Assembly: GCA_028823855.1 (NCBI GenBank)
Contig: JAPPFL010000048.1
Coordinates: 98,922 to 162,921, forward strand
Source: Albidovulum sp.
Lineage (GTDB): Bacteria > Pseudomonadota > Alphaproteobacteria > Rhodobacterales > Rhodobacteraceae
Direction: 5' to 3'
DNA: 64,000 nucleotides
Shown: positions 1 to 8,266 of the stretch, in pieces
Numbering within the stretch: the stretch's first letter is position 1
Layout of the letters: each line of letters starts with the position of its first letter
The notes under the pieces: model-generated
Database searches by the model: none
Told to the model about the DNA's origin: nothing
Seen by the model: the letters and a program-made list of their open reading frames with translations, nothing else
Made by a program: the position numbers and the translations under genes

Positions 1-885
1 CGTCATGTAGATCACGATGAAATACATGAGCGTACCTTGTACGAGCACGATGTCGCGGTTCTTGATCGCTTCGACCGTCAGCCGCCCTAGTCCAGGCCAG
101 TTGAACACCGCCTCGATCAGCACAGCGCCGCCCAGCATCTGTCCGAAACGTAGGCCGAGGACGGTCAGGACAGGAATCGCGGCGTTCCGCGCGATGTGGC
201 GGCGCATGAGCCGGCTCTGACCGACGCCCTTGGCGCGGGCGACAGTGACATAGTCGCGTGAAAGCTCGTCGAGAAGGCTCGCTCGGACCAGCCGGGCGAT
301 CATGGCAATGCTGTCGAGCGCCAGCGCGATCGCCGGCATGATGAGATAGCTGAGGGCTAAGAGCGGCCCGTCGGACCAGAGCTTCCGCCCGCCGGACGGC
401 AGCCAGCCCAGCCATACGGCAAAGCAGAGAATCCCCAGAATGCCAAACCAGAAGTTGGGAACCGAAAGAACGAAGGAGTTGATCGCCGTGATCGTCGCGT
501 CGACCCACGTTCCCTGACGCTGCGCAGCGACAACGCCGACGAGAATGCCGAACACCGAGGCGACCAGGATCGCGGCAACCGCCAATTCCAGCGTCGCGGG
601 CAGTCGCGACCAGATCAGCTCGCTGACCGGGCGGCCAATGATGGGAGAGGTGCCGAGATCGCCTTGCATGGCGGCTATAGCCCATTTGCCGTATTGCACC
701 GGCAAAGGCTGATCGAGCCCAAGCATGACCCGAAGAGCCTCGACCAATTCCGGCGTCGGATCGGGCCCTGCGAGTACGGTCACCGCGTCGCCCGGAACGA
801 GATACATGATCAGAAATACGATAATCGAGACGATGATGATCACCACCAACGCCTGCGCGAACCGGCTGAACACGTAGCGCCCCAC
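1..885 (-). CDS. Dipeptide/oligopeptide-type ABC transporter permease (DppB-like), 3' end beyond window
   Basis: Inner-membrane permease of a peptide- or oligosaccharide-type ABC importer (BPD_transp_1 family). The 295 visible codons begin with a short N-terminal anchor helix, then LVPGDAVTVLAGPDPTPEL, the usual periplasmic start of DppB proteins, and several hydrophobic helices. The cytoplasmic coupling loop is seen around DELSRDYVTVARAKGVGQS, and the region after it reads IEAVFNWPGLGRL, both hallmarks of the family. The GTG start at 885 shares its G with the stop of the upstream pseudogene (TAGTG), so the two were translationally coupled. A purine-rich ribosome binding site lies at 893-900. 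The gene continues off the left edge. Its position behind a sulfatase suggests uptake of a sulfated compound, but that is inference. Confidence 0.9.
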   Translation of the reverse strand, partial: MGRYVFSRFAQALVVIIIVSIIVFLIMYLVPGDAVTVLAGPDPTPELVEALRVMLGLDQPLPVQYGKWAIAAMQGDLGTSPIIGRPVSELIWSRLPATLELAVAAILVASVFGILVGVVAAQRQGTWVDATITAINSFVLSVPNFWFGILGILCFAVWLGWLPSGGRKLWSDGPLLALSYLIMPAIALALDSIAMIARLVRASLLDELSRDYVTVARAKGVGQSRLMRRHIARNAAIPVLTVLGLRFGQMLGGAVLIEAVFNWPGLGRLTVEAIKNRDIVLVQGTLMYFIVIYMT

Positions 886-1693
886 TATTTCGCCTCCCTT
901 TCGGGCAAGGCCATGCAAAGGCCGAAATGGCCTGAGGTTGCGCCGTGCACTTGCGGCGGGCGGGCCGCAGGCCCGTAGCGCCGACAAAATTGCCGCGCCA
1001 AAGGGTGCGGTCCCCACTTGTTCGCCCGCGCGGCGTCACCGACTCCGGGACCACGGCGACGCGATAGTCGGGGCTCGTTACACCGGTCGCCTTCCCACTC
1101 CCGGACATTGCCGATCATTTCGAAAGGCCGCGCCGGGTTCGAAGCGCGTCCTCCGCGGCGGAGGTCCCACCGCGCGACAGGCCCGGCTGGCGTACAAATG
1201 GAATTCCATAGGCCCGGAAATTCGCTGCACGCCCTCGTTTCCGCGCCGAGTCGTCGTCCCAGGCAAACTCCCGGTCGACCTGGCTAAGGCTCGCCGCGCG
1301 CTCCCTTCGCCTCCCGGCGGATAATTTGGTCCCGGCCATGTCGACAAAAGCCAAGGCGTCGGCATAGATCACTTTCACGAAAGAGTAGTCGTCGAACCCA
1401 TGCGTAAGGTCGTTCCGGCAATCCTGGATGATCGCAGGAGACATCGAGCCCGATGGAATTGAAAGGACCAGCCGCGAGCCGCGCAGTTCCGCATCCGTTA
1501 AATGGCCGGACGGGCAAGCGAATTCGCGAAAATCCGCATTCGCGACAGGCGATGACGCGATCTGAATAGAGGCGGCAGCGCACGCATGCCGAGGCGCTAC
1601 CTCGGGAGCGTGCCGATTCGAGCCCGCCCGGTAGGCTCCGTCTTCCGGCAAGACGCCCCGTTGGGACGCGTAAGTCGCCGCCAGCCCTACCAA
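885..1693 (-). pseudogene. Decayed formylglycine-generating enzyme (FGE/SUMF1 family)
   Basis: FGE converts the active-site cysteine of sulfatases to formylglycine. The frame from 1693 to 1115 reads like a FGE N-terminal half: VANADFREFACPSGHLTDAE matches the family pattern PVTNxxFxxFVxATGHVTxAE, YADALAFVDMAGTKL matches the conserved YADALAYxxWAGKxLP, and EFAWDDD matches EFAWGDE. A second frame from 1118 to 885 continues with MIGNVREWEGD (usual MIGNVWEWTxD), then QFCRRYGPAARPP (usual NYCRRYRPAAR) and a C-terminal TSGHFGLC (usual TSHVGFRC). A frameshift near 1115-1125 joins the halves. The PTEAEWE core is scrambled, and the first of the two catalytic cysteines is gone while the second remains. 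The TTG start at 1693 overlaps the end of the sulfatase gene, so it was that gene's operon partner. Family match by recall; the breaks are seen directly. Confidence 0.85.
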
Positions 1694-3171
1694 TTCGAGA
1701 CCCTCGGCTGTGACCGGTCCTCGGTGGCGTCGAGCACGTTCAGGAGTTGGTCCTTGAGGCTCTCGCGCAGGTCTCTGTGCGCCGGACTATGGTAGAGATT
1801 GTTCAGCTCGCCGGGATCGGCAGCAAGGTCGTAGAGTTCGCCGTCGGTTTCGCGCGCGGTGGCTGGGATGCCGTGCCAGATCACAAGCTTGTATTGATCT
1901 TGCCTCAGCATTGTCGTGTGAACGGCCGGGTCGGCCTGATGCCCGCTGTCGCGGTATTCGCACAGCGCCCAGTTCCGCCAGTCGGTTTCGCCCCGGACAA
2001 GGCTCATCAGAGAATCGCCCTGCCCGAGATCGGCACCGCTCGCGCCGGCAACGTCCAAAAACGTCGCTGGAAGGTCGATCCATTGCACGATGTTCGGAAC
2101 GCGGAGACCAGCGGGGATGCGACCCGGCCAGCGCGCCAGAAGCGGAACGCGCGTGCAGGCGTCATACATCATCGGGCCTTTGAGTAGGATGTCATGGTCG
2201 CCTAGCATTTCACCGTGGTCCGAGGTGAAAACGACCAGCGTGTTTTCGGAAAGACCTCTTTCTTCGAGCGCGCTCAGCACGCGTCCGACCTCGTGGTCGA
2301 CAAGAGCGACCATCGCGTAGTAAGAGGCGCGGATTTCGCGAATTTCTTCGGGCGTGTATTCCGCAAATCCCGGCGCGTGTCCGCCATAAGACTTTTTTGA
2401 ATAGGCGCGCTGCACGTCGGGCTTCCGGTCGAGTTCTCCTTCTTCCCGGATAGGCGGCGGTATCGCGTCGCCGTCGATCAGCGCTCGGAATTCCTCGGGC
2501 GCCCCGAACGGATGGTGGGGGTCGAAGAAATTGGCGATTAAAAAGAAAGGCTGACCGTCGTCCCGTTCCACGTCACCGATGAAAGCAATGGCGCGCTCGG
2601 CGACCCAGTGGCTGAAATGCGCATTCGCAGAAACAGTATTCGCCGGGGTCGCGCCTTTCGCCTTGTTGCCGGCCTCGGCCCCCCGGGGATCGCCCTCCCT
2701 CGGAATCAGGCCGTCGTAGAGGGAGGGGTGCTTGTCGCGAAGCCAGCGATGATAGGCGTTCTGTGGCGAGCGGTGGATAGGGTCGTGCGCCCACTCGAAG
2801 ACCCGAAATCCGTCATCGAAACGGTTTTCGATCTGCCGCCCCTCGCACGGCGAAAGATGCTGTTTCCCGATCATTCCGCAGTCGTAGCCCGCATTCGCCA
2901 ACACCCGCGTGAACATCCTCCGGTGATCCGGCAGCGCGACTCCGTTTGCCCAAAGCCCGTGGTTTCGGGCATACAAGCCGGTAAAAAGCGAAGCGCGCGA
3001 CGGGCTACAAATCGGGTTCTGGACATAGCACTGTTCGAAGACCGCGCCTTCCGCGGCAAACGCGTCCAGCGCGGGAGTGTGCGCTTGAGCGTTGCCGTAG
3101 CACCCAAGCGTGTCCCAGCGTTGCTGGTCGGTGCAGAGCAGCAGGATATTGGGCACAGAACGTGCGTCCAC
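1687..3171 (-). CDS. Type I sulfatase (arylsulfatase family)
   Basis: A 494-residue hydrolase of sulfate esters in the alkaline-phosphatase superfamily. The N-terminus ILLLCTDQQRWDTLGCYG carries the first metal aspartates. NPICSPSRASLFTG is the sulfatase signature CxPSR, whose cysteine must become formylglycine. MIGKQHL and VVFTSDHGEMLGDH supply the downstream metal and substrate residues. The length is normal for the family. There is no signal peptide, so the enzyme is probably cytoplasmic and acts on an imported substrate. The GTG start at 3171 has GGGAGGA a few bases upstream. The next gene in the operon is the dead FGE, so activation of this sulfatase would need another FGE or anSME elsewhere. 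A LysR gene is divergent. The substrate cannot be told from sequence; choline-sulfatase-like or carbohydrate sulfatase are both possible. Confidence 0.93.
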   Translation of the reverse strand: MDARSVPNILLLCTDQQRWDTLGCYGNAQAHTPALDAFAAEGAVFEQCYVQNPICSPSRASLFTGLYARNHGLWANGVALPDHRRMFTRVLANAGYDCGMIGKQHLSPCEGRQIENRFDDGFRVFEWAHDPIHRSPQNAYHRWLRDKHPSLYDGLIPREGDPRGAEAGNKAKGATPANTVSANAHFSHWVAERAIAFIGDVERDDGQPFFLIANFFDPHHPFGAPEEFRALIDGDAIPPPIREEGELDRKPDVQRAYSKKSYGGHAPGFAEYTPEEIREIRASYYAMVALVDHEVGRVLSALEERGLSENTLVVFTSDHGEMLGDHDILLKGPMMYDACTRVPLLARWPGRIPAGLRVPNIVQWIDLPATFLDVAGASGADLGQGDSLMSLVRGETDWRNWALCEYRDSGHQADPAVHTTMLRQDQYKLVIWHGIPATARETDGELYDLAADPGELNNLYHSPAHRDLRESLKDQLLNVLDATEDRSQPRVSNW

Positions 3172-3292
3172 GGATCAAGATTCCTCCCTAGCCGTCTCCT
3201 TTCGGCTTCATCTTCAGTATTGGCTGCGGGCTTGAATAAAAACAAATAATTTTTAATGGTATTGGGATGAAAATTTTTTATTGATAGTGGCT

Positions 3293-4198
3293 ATGAAGCT
3301 CAACCAGCTGAAATATTTTATCGCCGTTGCAGAAGCTGGCTCAACCACCAAGGCCGCCGAGATTCTGAATCTGACGCAGCCGGCAATCACGCGCGGCATC
3401 CTCCAGCTTGAGATGGAGATCGGCGTAAAGCTATTTGAGAGGCTTCCGCGCTCGATGCGCCTGACGCGCTTTGGAGAAGCCTATCTTCGTCACGCTCGCT
3501 CGGTTTTCGTGCAGCTCGACAACGCGCAGGCCGAAATGGGTTATCTCCTGGAAAACCCTGTCGAGGAAATCGTCATTGGCGCTGGCCCGACCTGGCTGAG
3601 AGCTACGCTTCCGGAAGTTATCAGCGACCTCTCGCGGGCATATCCCGAAGTCTCGATCCGCGTGCGCGGCGGTTACGACGAGCAGCTGCTAACCATGCTC
3701 GACCGAGGCGAAGTCGCCTTCGTACTGACCGAGACATCGCGCAACCGGATGCGTTCCGATCTTGAGCAGGAACCCCTGATCAAATGCGAGTATGTTGTTG
3801 CGGGGCGAAGGCGCCACCCTCTGGCCGGCAACCGGAAAGTCAAACTGTCTCAGCTTCTCAATTACCCATGGGCAATGCCGGATCAGGCGGTCAGCGCACT
3901 GGACAGGCTTCGCGGCCTGTACCTGGCCACCAGTCTCCCGGCCCCGGAACCCGTGATCAGATCGACTTCGTTGAATTTCATTCTCAAGCTCCTGGCGAGC
4001 TCCGATGCCCTATCCTTTGTCGTTCGTTCGTCGCTGCAAGATGCGAGGCAGGACGGGATCGTCTCAATCCCAGTTGCATCCGAAATGCCTGTTCGAAGCG
4101 CAGGGATCGTGAAAAAGAAAGGCACTTGGAACAGCCCGGTAGTAACGCAACTTGCGGCGATGCTGCGGAAAAGCTGCCAGGCGAATCCGGTGCAATGA
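3293..4198 (+). CDS. LysR-family transcriptional regulator
   Basis: About 301 residues. The N-terminal winged helix reads LNQLKYFIAVAEAGSTTKAA then LTQPAITRGILQLEMEIG and LFERLPRSMRLTRFGEA, a textbook LysR DNA-binding domain. The rest is the type 2 periplasmic-binding-protein fold that senses a co-inducer. I prefer the ATG at 3293, since the protein then starts MKLNQLKYF as most LysR proteins do; a TTG at 3281 in the same frame is possible. The gene is divergent from the sulfatase operon, with an AT-rich gap of about 120 bases, the usual arrangement for a regulator controlling its neighbour. The ligand is unknown. Confidence 0.93.
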   Translation: MKLNQLKYFIAVAEAGSTTKAAEILNLTQPAITRGILQLEMEIGVKLFERLPRSMRLTRFGEAYLRHARSVFVQLDNAQAEMGYLLENPVEEIVIGAGPTWLRATLPEVISDLSRAYPEVSIRVRGGYDEQLLTMLDRGEVAFVLTETSRNRMRSDLEQEPLIKCEYVVAGRRRHPLAGNRKVKLSQLLNYPWAMPDQAVSALDRLRGLYLATSLPAPEPVIRSTSLNFILKLLASSDALSFVVRSSLQDARQDGIVSIPVASEMPVRSAGIVKKKGTWNSPVVTQLAAMLRKSCQANPVQ

Positions 4199-4639
4199 CA
4201 TTATCAAAGATAGACGCCGGAATTCGCTCAGGTTGACTCGGGATCGCCCCGAAGACGGCCCTCGCGGCTAGATTTCAACGGTTCCCGCTTTCTCCCTCGC
4301 GTGCTTGAGCTCAAAATCCGGATTTCGGACCGTGCAGTCCCATCTTGATGTGGCCAGGAAGAAGTTGGACGGCTCTCAGGTTTCCCCCTTTCCAATAGCC
4401 GTTCGCGACTTTGTTTCGCCGCAGGGAGCGGGTTCGTAGGAACTTGGCTCCAGACCGACGGACGAAACCGGGTCCTGCACAAGCCGGGAGTATTGGCGGG
4501 TCGAGAGGTGTAGACAATCAAGGAACAGATCGGGACCGGTGTGTCCTCACTTCTCCATCATTCTTCCGAATTCATGTTTGATTCGTGATTCGCCGGCTGT
4601 CTTGATGTCTTCAATGACGCGACATTGACTGCGTTGCTG
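4199..4639. other. Intergenic, no supported gene
   Basis: About 440 bases after the LysR gene. All frames are short and none resembles a family I know. The right part may hold the unrecognisable 5' end of the HD-phosphohydrolase pseudogene that becomes readable from about 4640. Confidence 0.5.
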
Positions 4640-5507
4640 CGGCCGCGCCACGAACTCAGTTGGCTCAAGCCGGTTCGATGCAAACCGTCTCGAAGTCATG
4701 CGTCGGGGCTGGGAGCGGGCGTTCGTCCGCGGGTCTTCCATGGTTGGCGGAGAACCAATCGATCGTTGATGAGAAACTGGAGTTGATGAGCAGCCGACGG
4801 GCAGGGCCCCCTCGTTGGTCATTGGTCCAAAGGCGATTCATGCCGCCGAAGCCTTTGTCTTTAACCTGTTCCAGCTTAATCCGACGGTATACTTTCACAA
4901 GACCGCAAGAGGTGCAGAGAAGCTCTTTTTGGATCCACTTGTTCGGCAGGTAGCGCGCCCGCAGGATAGCGGAGTCTAGAATATTGGACTTCCTCAATAG
5001 CATCCGCTGGTCCAGTTCGCCAGAAAGCCCGATGATTTTGATCGGTTTCTACAACTGGACGATACGGTAATTTGGGGATCACTGTCGAAATTCAGCGATT
5101 CCAAAGACGTATCAATCAGTTCGTTCGCCCAGCGACCGCAGGATCGCAAACTCTTCAATTGGCTCGATTTCCGGAATGCAGGCGAACACAAATTCGATAT
5201 GCGCAGCGAGAGCGTGCCACCAAGGTTCAGCGAGGAGGTGATTGATGTGAAAGAGCCGGAAGCCGCTCCAGCCATTTTAATGGACAGCGAGAGTCGATCG
5301 GCGTTCAATAGAGAGAGTGGGTCGCAATGCCCGCTCGGGCAGATCAATGTCACGAAGGGAGGCGGCGCTCTCGTGGACCTGAAGGGGCGTTCGAGAGTTG
5401 CGGCAATTAATGGCTATTTCAAGTTGGGACGGGCTTGCTTCAACCCTGATTGCAGCAATGCCAGAATGACCATCGAAGATGTCGTAGAGCGGGAGGCCGG
5501 GAAATGA
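4640..5507 (+). pseudogene. HD-superfamily phosphohydrolase (YwfO/SAMHD1-like dNTPase family), C-terminal part, broken
   Basis: Three readable blocks match the C-terminal half of HD phosphohydrolases of the YwfO/YdhJ/SAMHD1 type. The first, in frame 1 near 4741, is WLAENQSIVDEKLEL. After a frameshift around 4790-4800 the second runs GPKAIHAAEAFVFNLFQLN then TVYFHKTARGAEKLF, the family's helix that reads QVYFHKTxRGAE. After two in-frame TAG codons (one just before NIGLPQ, one at 4998-5000) the third block reads HPLVQFARKPDDFDRFLQLD then DTVIWGSLSKF and RKLFNWLDFR, matching the conserved LDDxxVWxxL and NRxLFK segments. The N-terminal HD metal motif is not recognisable. The stop overlaps the next start by ATGA. 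Assignment rests on remembered family patterns. Confidence 0.72.
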
Positions 5508-6019
5508 ACCGCGAGAATGCAAGAAGGGTTGCAGACACGATTGGCGATGCCGGCGGGTAAGTCGTCGGAAGAACCCAGTCGCAGAAAATCGCCTTTCTAC
5601 TTGATGCGGCCGGCTAAGGCGAAGGCCTCACTTTCCGCTGCAGGTACTATGGCCCGTTTGGTAAAGAGTTAGCTTTGGCAGCCAGAACTGGCGTCCAGGT
5701 CGGCGAGTTGAGGAAATCCCGTCAACTTGCCACTTGGGGAGGGGTTTATTCGATCTACGAAGTTGGCTTGGTGGTGCATCACAATGGACCTTCAGTCCGC
5801 ATTTAACTCGCTAGCCGTGCTGCGGGCGCCAATGCGATCGAGCTAGAAACGGCGGCAACGGCAGTCTTCCTGTCACAGGGCGGATTTGACGATCCACGGG
5901 AAAGAGCGGAGAGGCGAAAGCCGCAGAAATCCCGCGAAGGTCGTCTTGAACGGCCAACGTTTCTTCTCGAAACTCTCGGTAGAATCAAGGTGCCGGGTCC
6001 CCTGCCGTGCATCTCGTGA
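5504..6019 (+). pseudogene. YwgA-like conserved protein with three in-frame stops
   Basis: The 172-codon frame is preserved from an ATG at 5504 to a TGA at 6017-6019, but TAA codons interrupt it at 5558, 5615 and 5804. It reads ARRVADTIGDAGG, stop, VVGRTQSQKIAFLLDAAG, stop, then RYYGPFGKELALAARTGV, VYSIYEV, and a C-terminal ANAIELETAATAVFLSQGGF. The pattern GRTxLQKxxFLL followed by YGPFSxEL is that of YwgA and related uncharacterised proteins. It overlaps the HD pseudogene by 4 bases. In Bacillus subtilis, by memory, ywgA lies next to ywfO, an HD phosphohydrolase, so this pair looks like a conserved two-gene unit that died together. The function of YwgA is unknown. Confidence 0.7.
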
Positions 6020-6080
6020 CTTAGGTTTGAACTGGACTCTGGTAGGCCTCGCCGTCCTCGTTTAACAAAGCTCCGGCTGA

Positions 6081-6377
6081 ATGATCGCCGCTGCAATAAG
6101 GTTCTGTATCAGAAATAGAACGGCAACAGCGCCCTTCCAGACACGCTCCGGAGAAACAGCACGGTTGCATTCACGTCTTGCAATGTGTTCTATGCCGGTT
6201 GATCGGAATTGGCGTAACTCGCTCTCGTCTAAGGCACGGACGATCGGAGAAGGGCTGCCGACGATTGGCAATCTGCTCGGTCGCGCGCAGGTGCAGAAAC
6301 CCGCCCGGTACGCTCTTCTTGCCCGGGAAACGGTGAAGACTGCCGCCGCCCGCAACAACCATGATGCCGCTTCGTAG
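6081..6377 (+). pseudogene. Tyrosine recombinase (phage-type integrase), C-terminal remnant
   Basis: The last 45 residues read IGEGLPTIGNLLGRAQVQKP then ARYALLARETVKTAAARN. This matches the end of tyrosine recombinases, where GExLPxIGKLLGHxxVQTT is followed by ARYAHLAxDSVKxAAxR. The conserved catalytic His of LGH is Arg here, the following TT is KP, and the RHSFAS box just upstream is only hinted at by WRNSLSSKA. The catalytic core is absent. It is a leftover of an integrative element and could explain how the neighbouring HigBA module arrived. Confidence 0.65.
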
Positions 6378-6478
6378 CGCACGCGCTGGCAAATCGGAAT
6401 GGCAAAGTTGCTTTATCCAAATTCAGGCTACGATTTTGCACGCTTATCCTGGCGCTTGATTTGACATAACGCAAATCG

Positions 6479-6808
6479 TTGAGCCGGTCCGTGATCGAGG
6501 GCATTGCCGGCGAATGCGCTGCGGCCTTATTCGAAGTCTATTCCTTTGGCGGGTTATCCACGCAAATCCGACTACGTGCTCGGGCCAAGTCAATTGCAAT
6601 CGACGCGGCTGGTCGACTCAAAGATGCTAGGGTCCCGCCCGGCAACCGGCTGGAAGCTCTTCTCGGCGAGCGACTTGGGCAACGTAGCGTTCGCGCCAAC
6701 GAGCAATAGCGCGCCTTTATCGTCTGGCGTTATGGCGACGCCAGGGAGGTCGAAATTGTCGACTATCGCTGGGAGCGCAATCGAACAAGACCGCCGACCG
6801 AGAACTAA
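6479..6808 (+). pseudogene. higB: HigB-type toxin (RelE/ParE superfamily) with in-frame stop
   Basis: HigB is a ribosome-dependent mRNA endonuclease. The frame starts with a TTG at 6479 and reads ECAAALFEVYSFGGL, then RVPPGNRLEALLGERLGQRS, the HigB signature RVPPGNRLEALKGDRxGQxS. A TAG at 6707-6709 replaces the residue after VRANEQ, where the family has W in INDQWRICF. The same frame continues RAFIVWRYGDAREVEIVDYR to a TAA at 6806, matching the C-terminal DVEIVDYH. One nonsense codon therefore kills it. The antitoxin pseudogene follows directly, the usual toxin-first order of higBA. Confidence 0.8.
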
Positions 6809-6859
6809 TAGACCGGCAAGAGGCTGACTTCCCAGACGTCGAGTCGGGACGGCGGTCTC

Positions 6860-7138
6860 CTCCAGCGCATCCAGGCGCGAATTTCGCGATTGGTTTCTAA
6901 AAACGATGGAACTCGGCGTTTATCGGCTGGCTCGGGACATCAAGGTCTTGCGCCCTCGCTTGAACGAAGTCGTGCTTGGACGCCGCGCCGTAACTACCGA
7001 CACTGCTCTAGGACAGGCGCGCTACTTCGGGACAACGTCGGAGTTCTCGACTAATCTGCAAGCCGCTACGATCTGGACGTAGCGGAGCGCACAGTGTGGC
7101 AAAAAATCGACCGGAAAGTAGCGCCCGGCGCGGCGTGA
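6860..7138 (+). pseudogene. higA: HigA-type antitoxin (HTH), frameshifted
   Basis: HigA is the DNA-binding antitoxin of HigB. HPG at 6868 is the start of the family motif HPGExL. A frameshift then leads to FLKTMELGVYRLARDIKV, LNEVVLGRRAVTTDTAL and ARYFGTTSEF, matching the helix-turn-helix LxxYRLAxDIxVPxxRI, the following NEIVxGKRxITADTAL, and RxFGTSxEFWxNLQ. A second frameshift near 7070 is needed to recover RYDLDVAERTVWQKI, the conserved C-terminal YDLEVAxxxxxxxI. Toxin and antitoxin are both dead, so the module no longer addicts the cell. Confidence 0.78.
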
Positions 7139-8266
7139 GGGTTTCGCGTCAAGCTGCGCTCAATAGCGCGGTAACTTGAGTATGTTCAGCAGAACGCGGA
7201 TGGGCCTTGCGGCCAGGGCATCTTTCTTGCTGAATTCGTCTTCGAAGGCATGGCGGAGGATCTGCTGTGGCGGAGACTCTTTCCTCGCAGTAGCGAAAGA
7301 GAAAACGACCGAGTTCCGAAAGCAAACCGGTCTCGTTCCGCTCGGCTTGCAGAACAGCAGCATCGGCTCCTGCCTGCCATTTCCGCCCGGCACCGGAAAC
7401 GCGGCTATCCGCTTTGCAACTCCGGAAACGGCTGATTCGGGGTCGGAATGCTATGCTGCAGCAGTGGCGGGACGGGCGGTTGATCAGGGGGAGTGGGTCA
7501 ATTCCTTCCCAAGCGCTAATTCGACCGGCGCCAGCCGATTCATTTGCCCTTCGACGCCTACCGCCTCCAATAGGCATCCAGCATCCGGAAATGGATCGAA
7601 TCCGCTTTCGAGATGCTTTCGGATCGGAAATGGAGTCCAGTACCTGATAACGACCATCTCCGATTTGGCTCTCGGACTGCCGGCAAGACTCGCGCCCGAA
7701 TATCAAACGGCGACGCCATCGGCAGCAGTCCGATCGACTCGATGGTTTTCAACTACCAGGTGCTTAACGCAGTCCAGGATTCGGGTGCGGCGCGTGTCCG
7801 GCCGTATGGCGCGCATCTCCGACTAGTGGACCTTGATCATTTGCGGCATGAAGCCGACGGGAATCAATTGGCGATCCCGAAAGCCTTAAGGGCCCGCAAC
7901 GCATGGGAACCGCATCCACGACGCCCGACATGCGGCGTCGCCTGACCGTCAAGTCGCGACTTGCCCGAATTCCTGCTTGCATTGCAAGAGCCGACCGCAT
8001 GCGCGCCTCGCGGAACTAGCAAGAACCGGAAAACCGGGGGCTGCCGAAGTCCGATCGGCCGAGGGTTGAGGCCATCCCGCGCCTGGCTTGCGCCATCATG
8101 ACAAAAACAGAAAATCCTTGCTACCTACGCAAGTTAAATGCCTTACCCGACGAATTCGAAAGAATCGGGAGCATGAGAGAAGCCTACTGGTTGCCAGTTG
8201 GCCGAACGAATGCAATAGCACGCTACAGTCTATGGGAATCCCCCGCTGCCAAGGAGAAACCTGAGA
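7139..8266. other. Gene-poor stretch, unrecognised
   Basis: About 1.1 kb between the HigA remnant and the amidohydrolase. Overlapping frames of up to 216 codons exist on both strands, but their composition is rich in Ser, Arg and Pro and none carries a motif I know. A minus-strand stretch ending near 7163 (ILRHAFEDEFSKKDALAARP) looks protein-like and may be the tail of another decayed gene. The ribosome binding site of the next gene, AAGGAG, is near 8250. Confidence 0.4.

Noticed and set aside
4199..7138. Sequencing or assembly errors as the cause of all broken frames
   Set aside because: Frame breaks cluster in accessory regions, and over thirty genes in between have none. Many breaks are substitutions and large deletions, not homopolymer slips. 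Individual cases such as 58681 and 57941 still need read checks.
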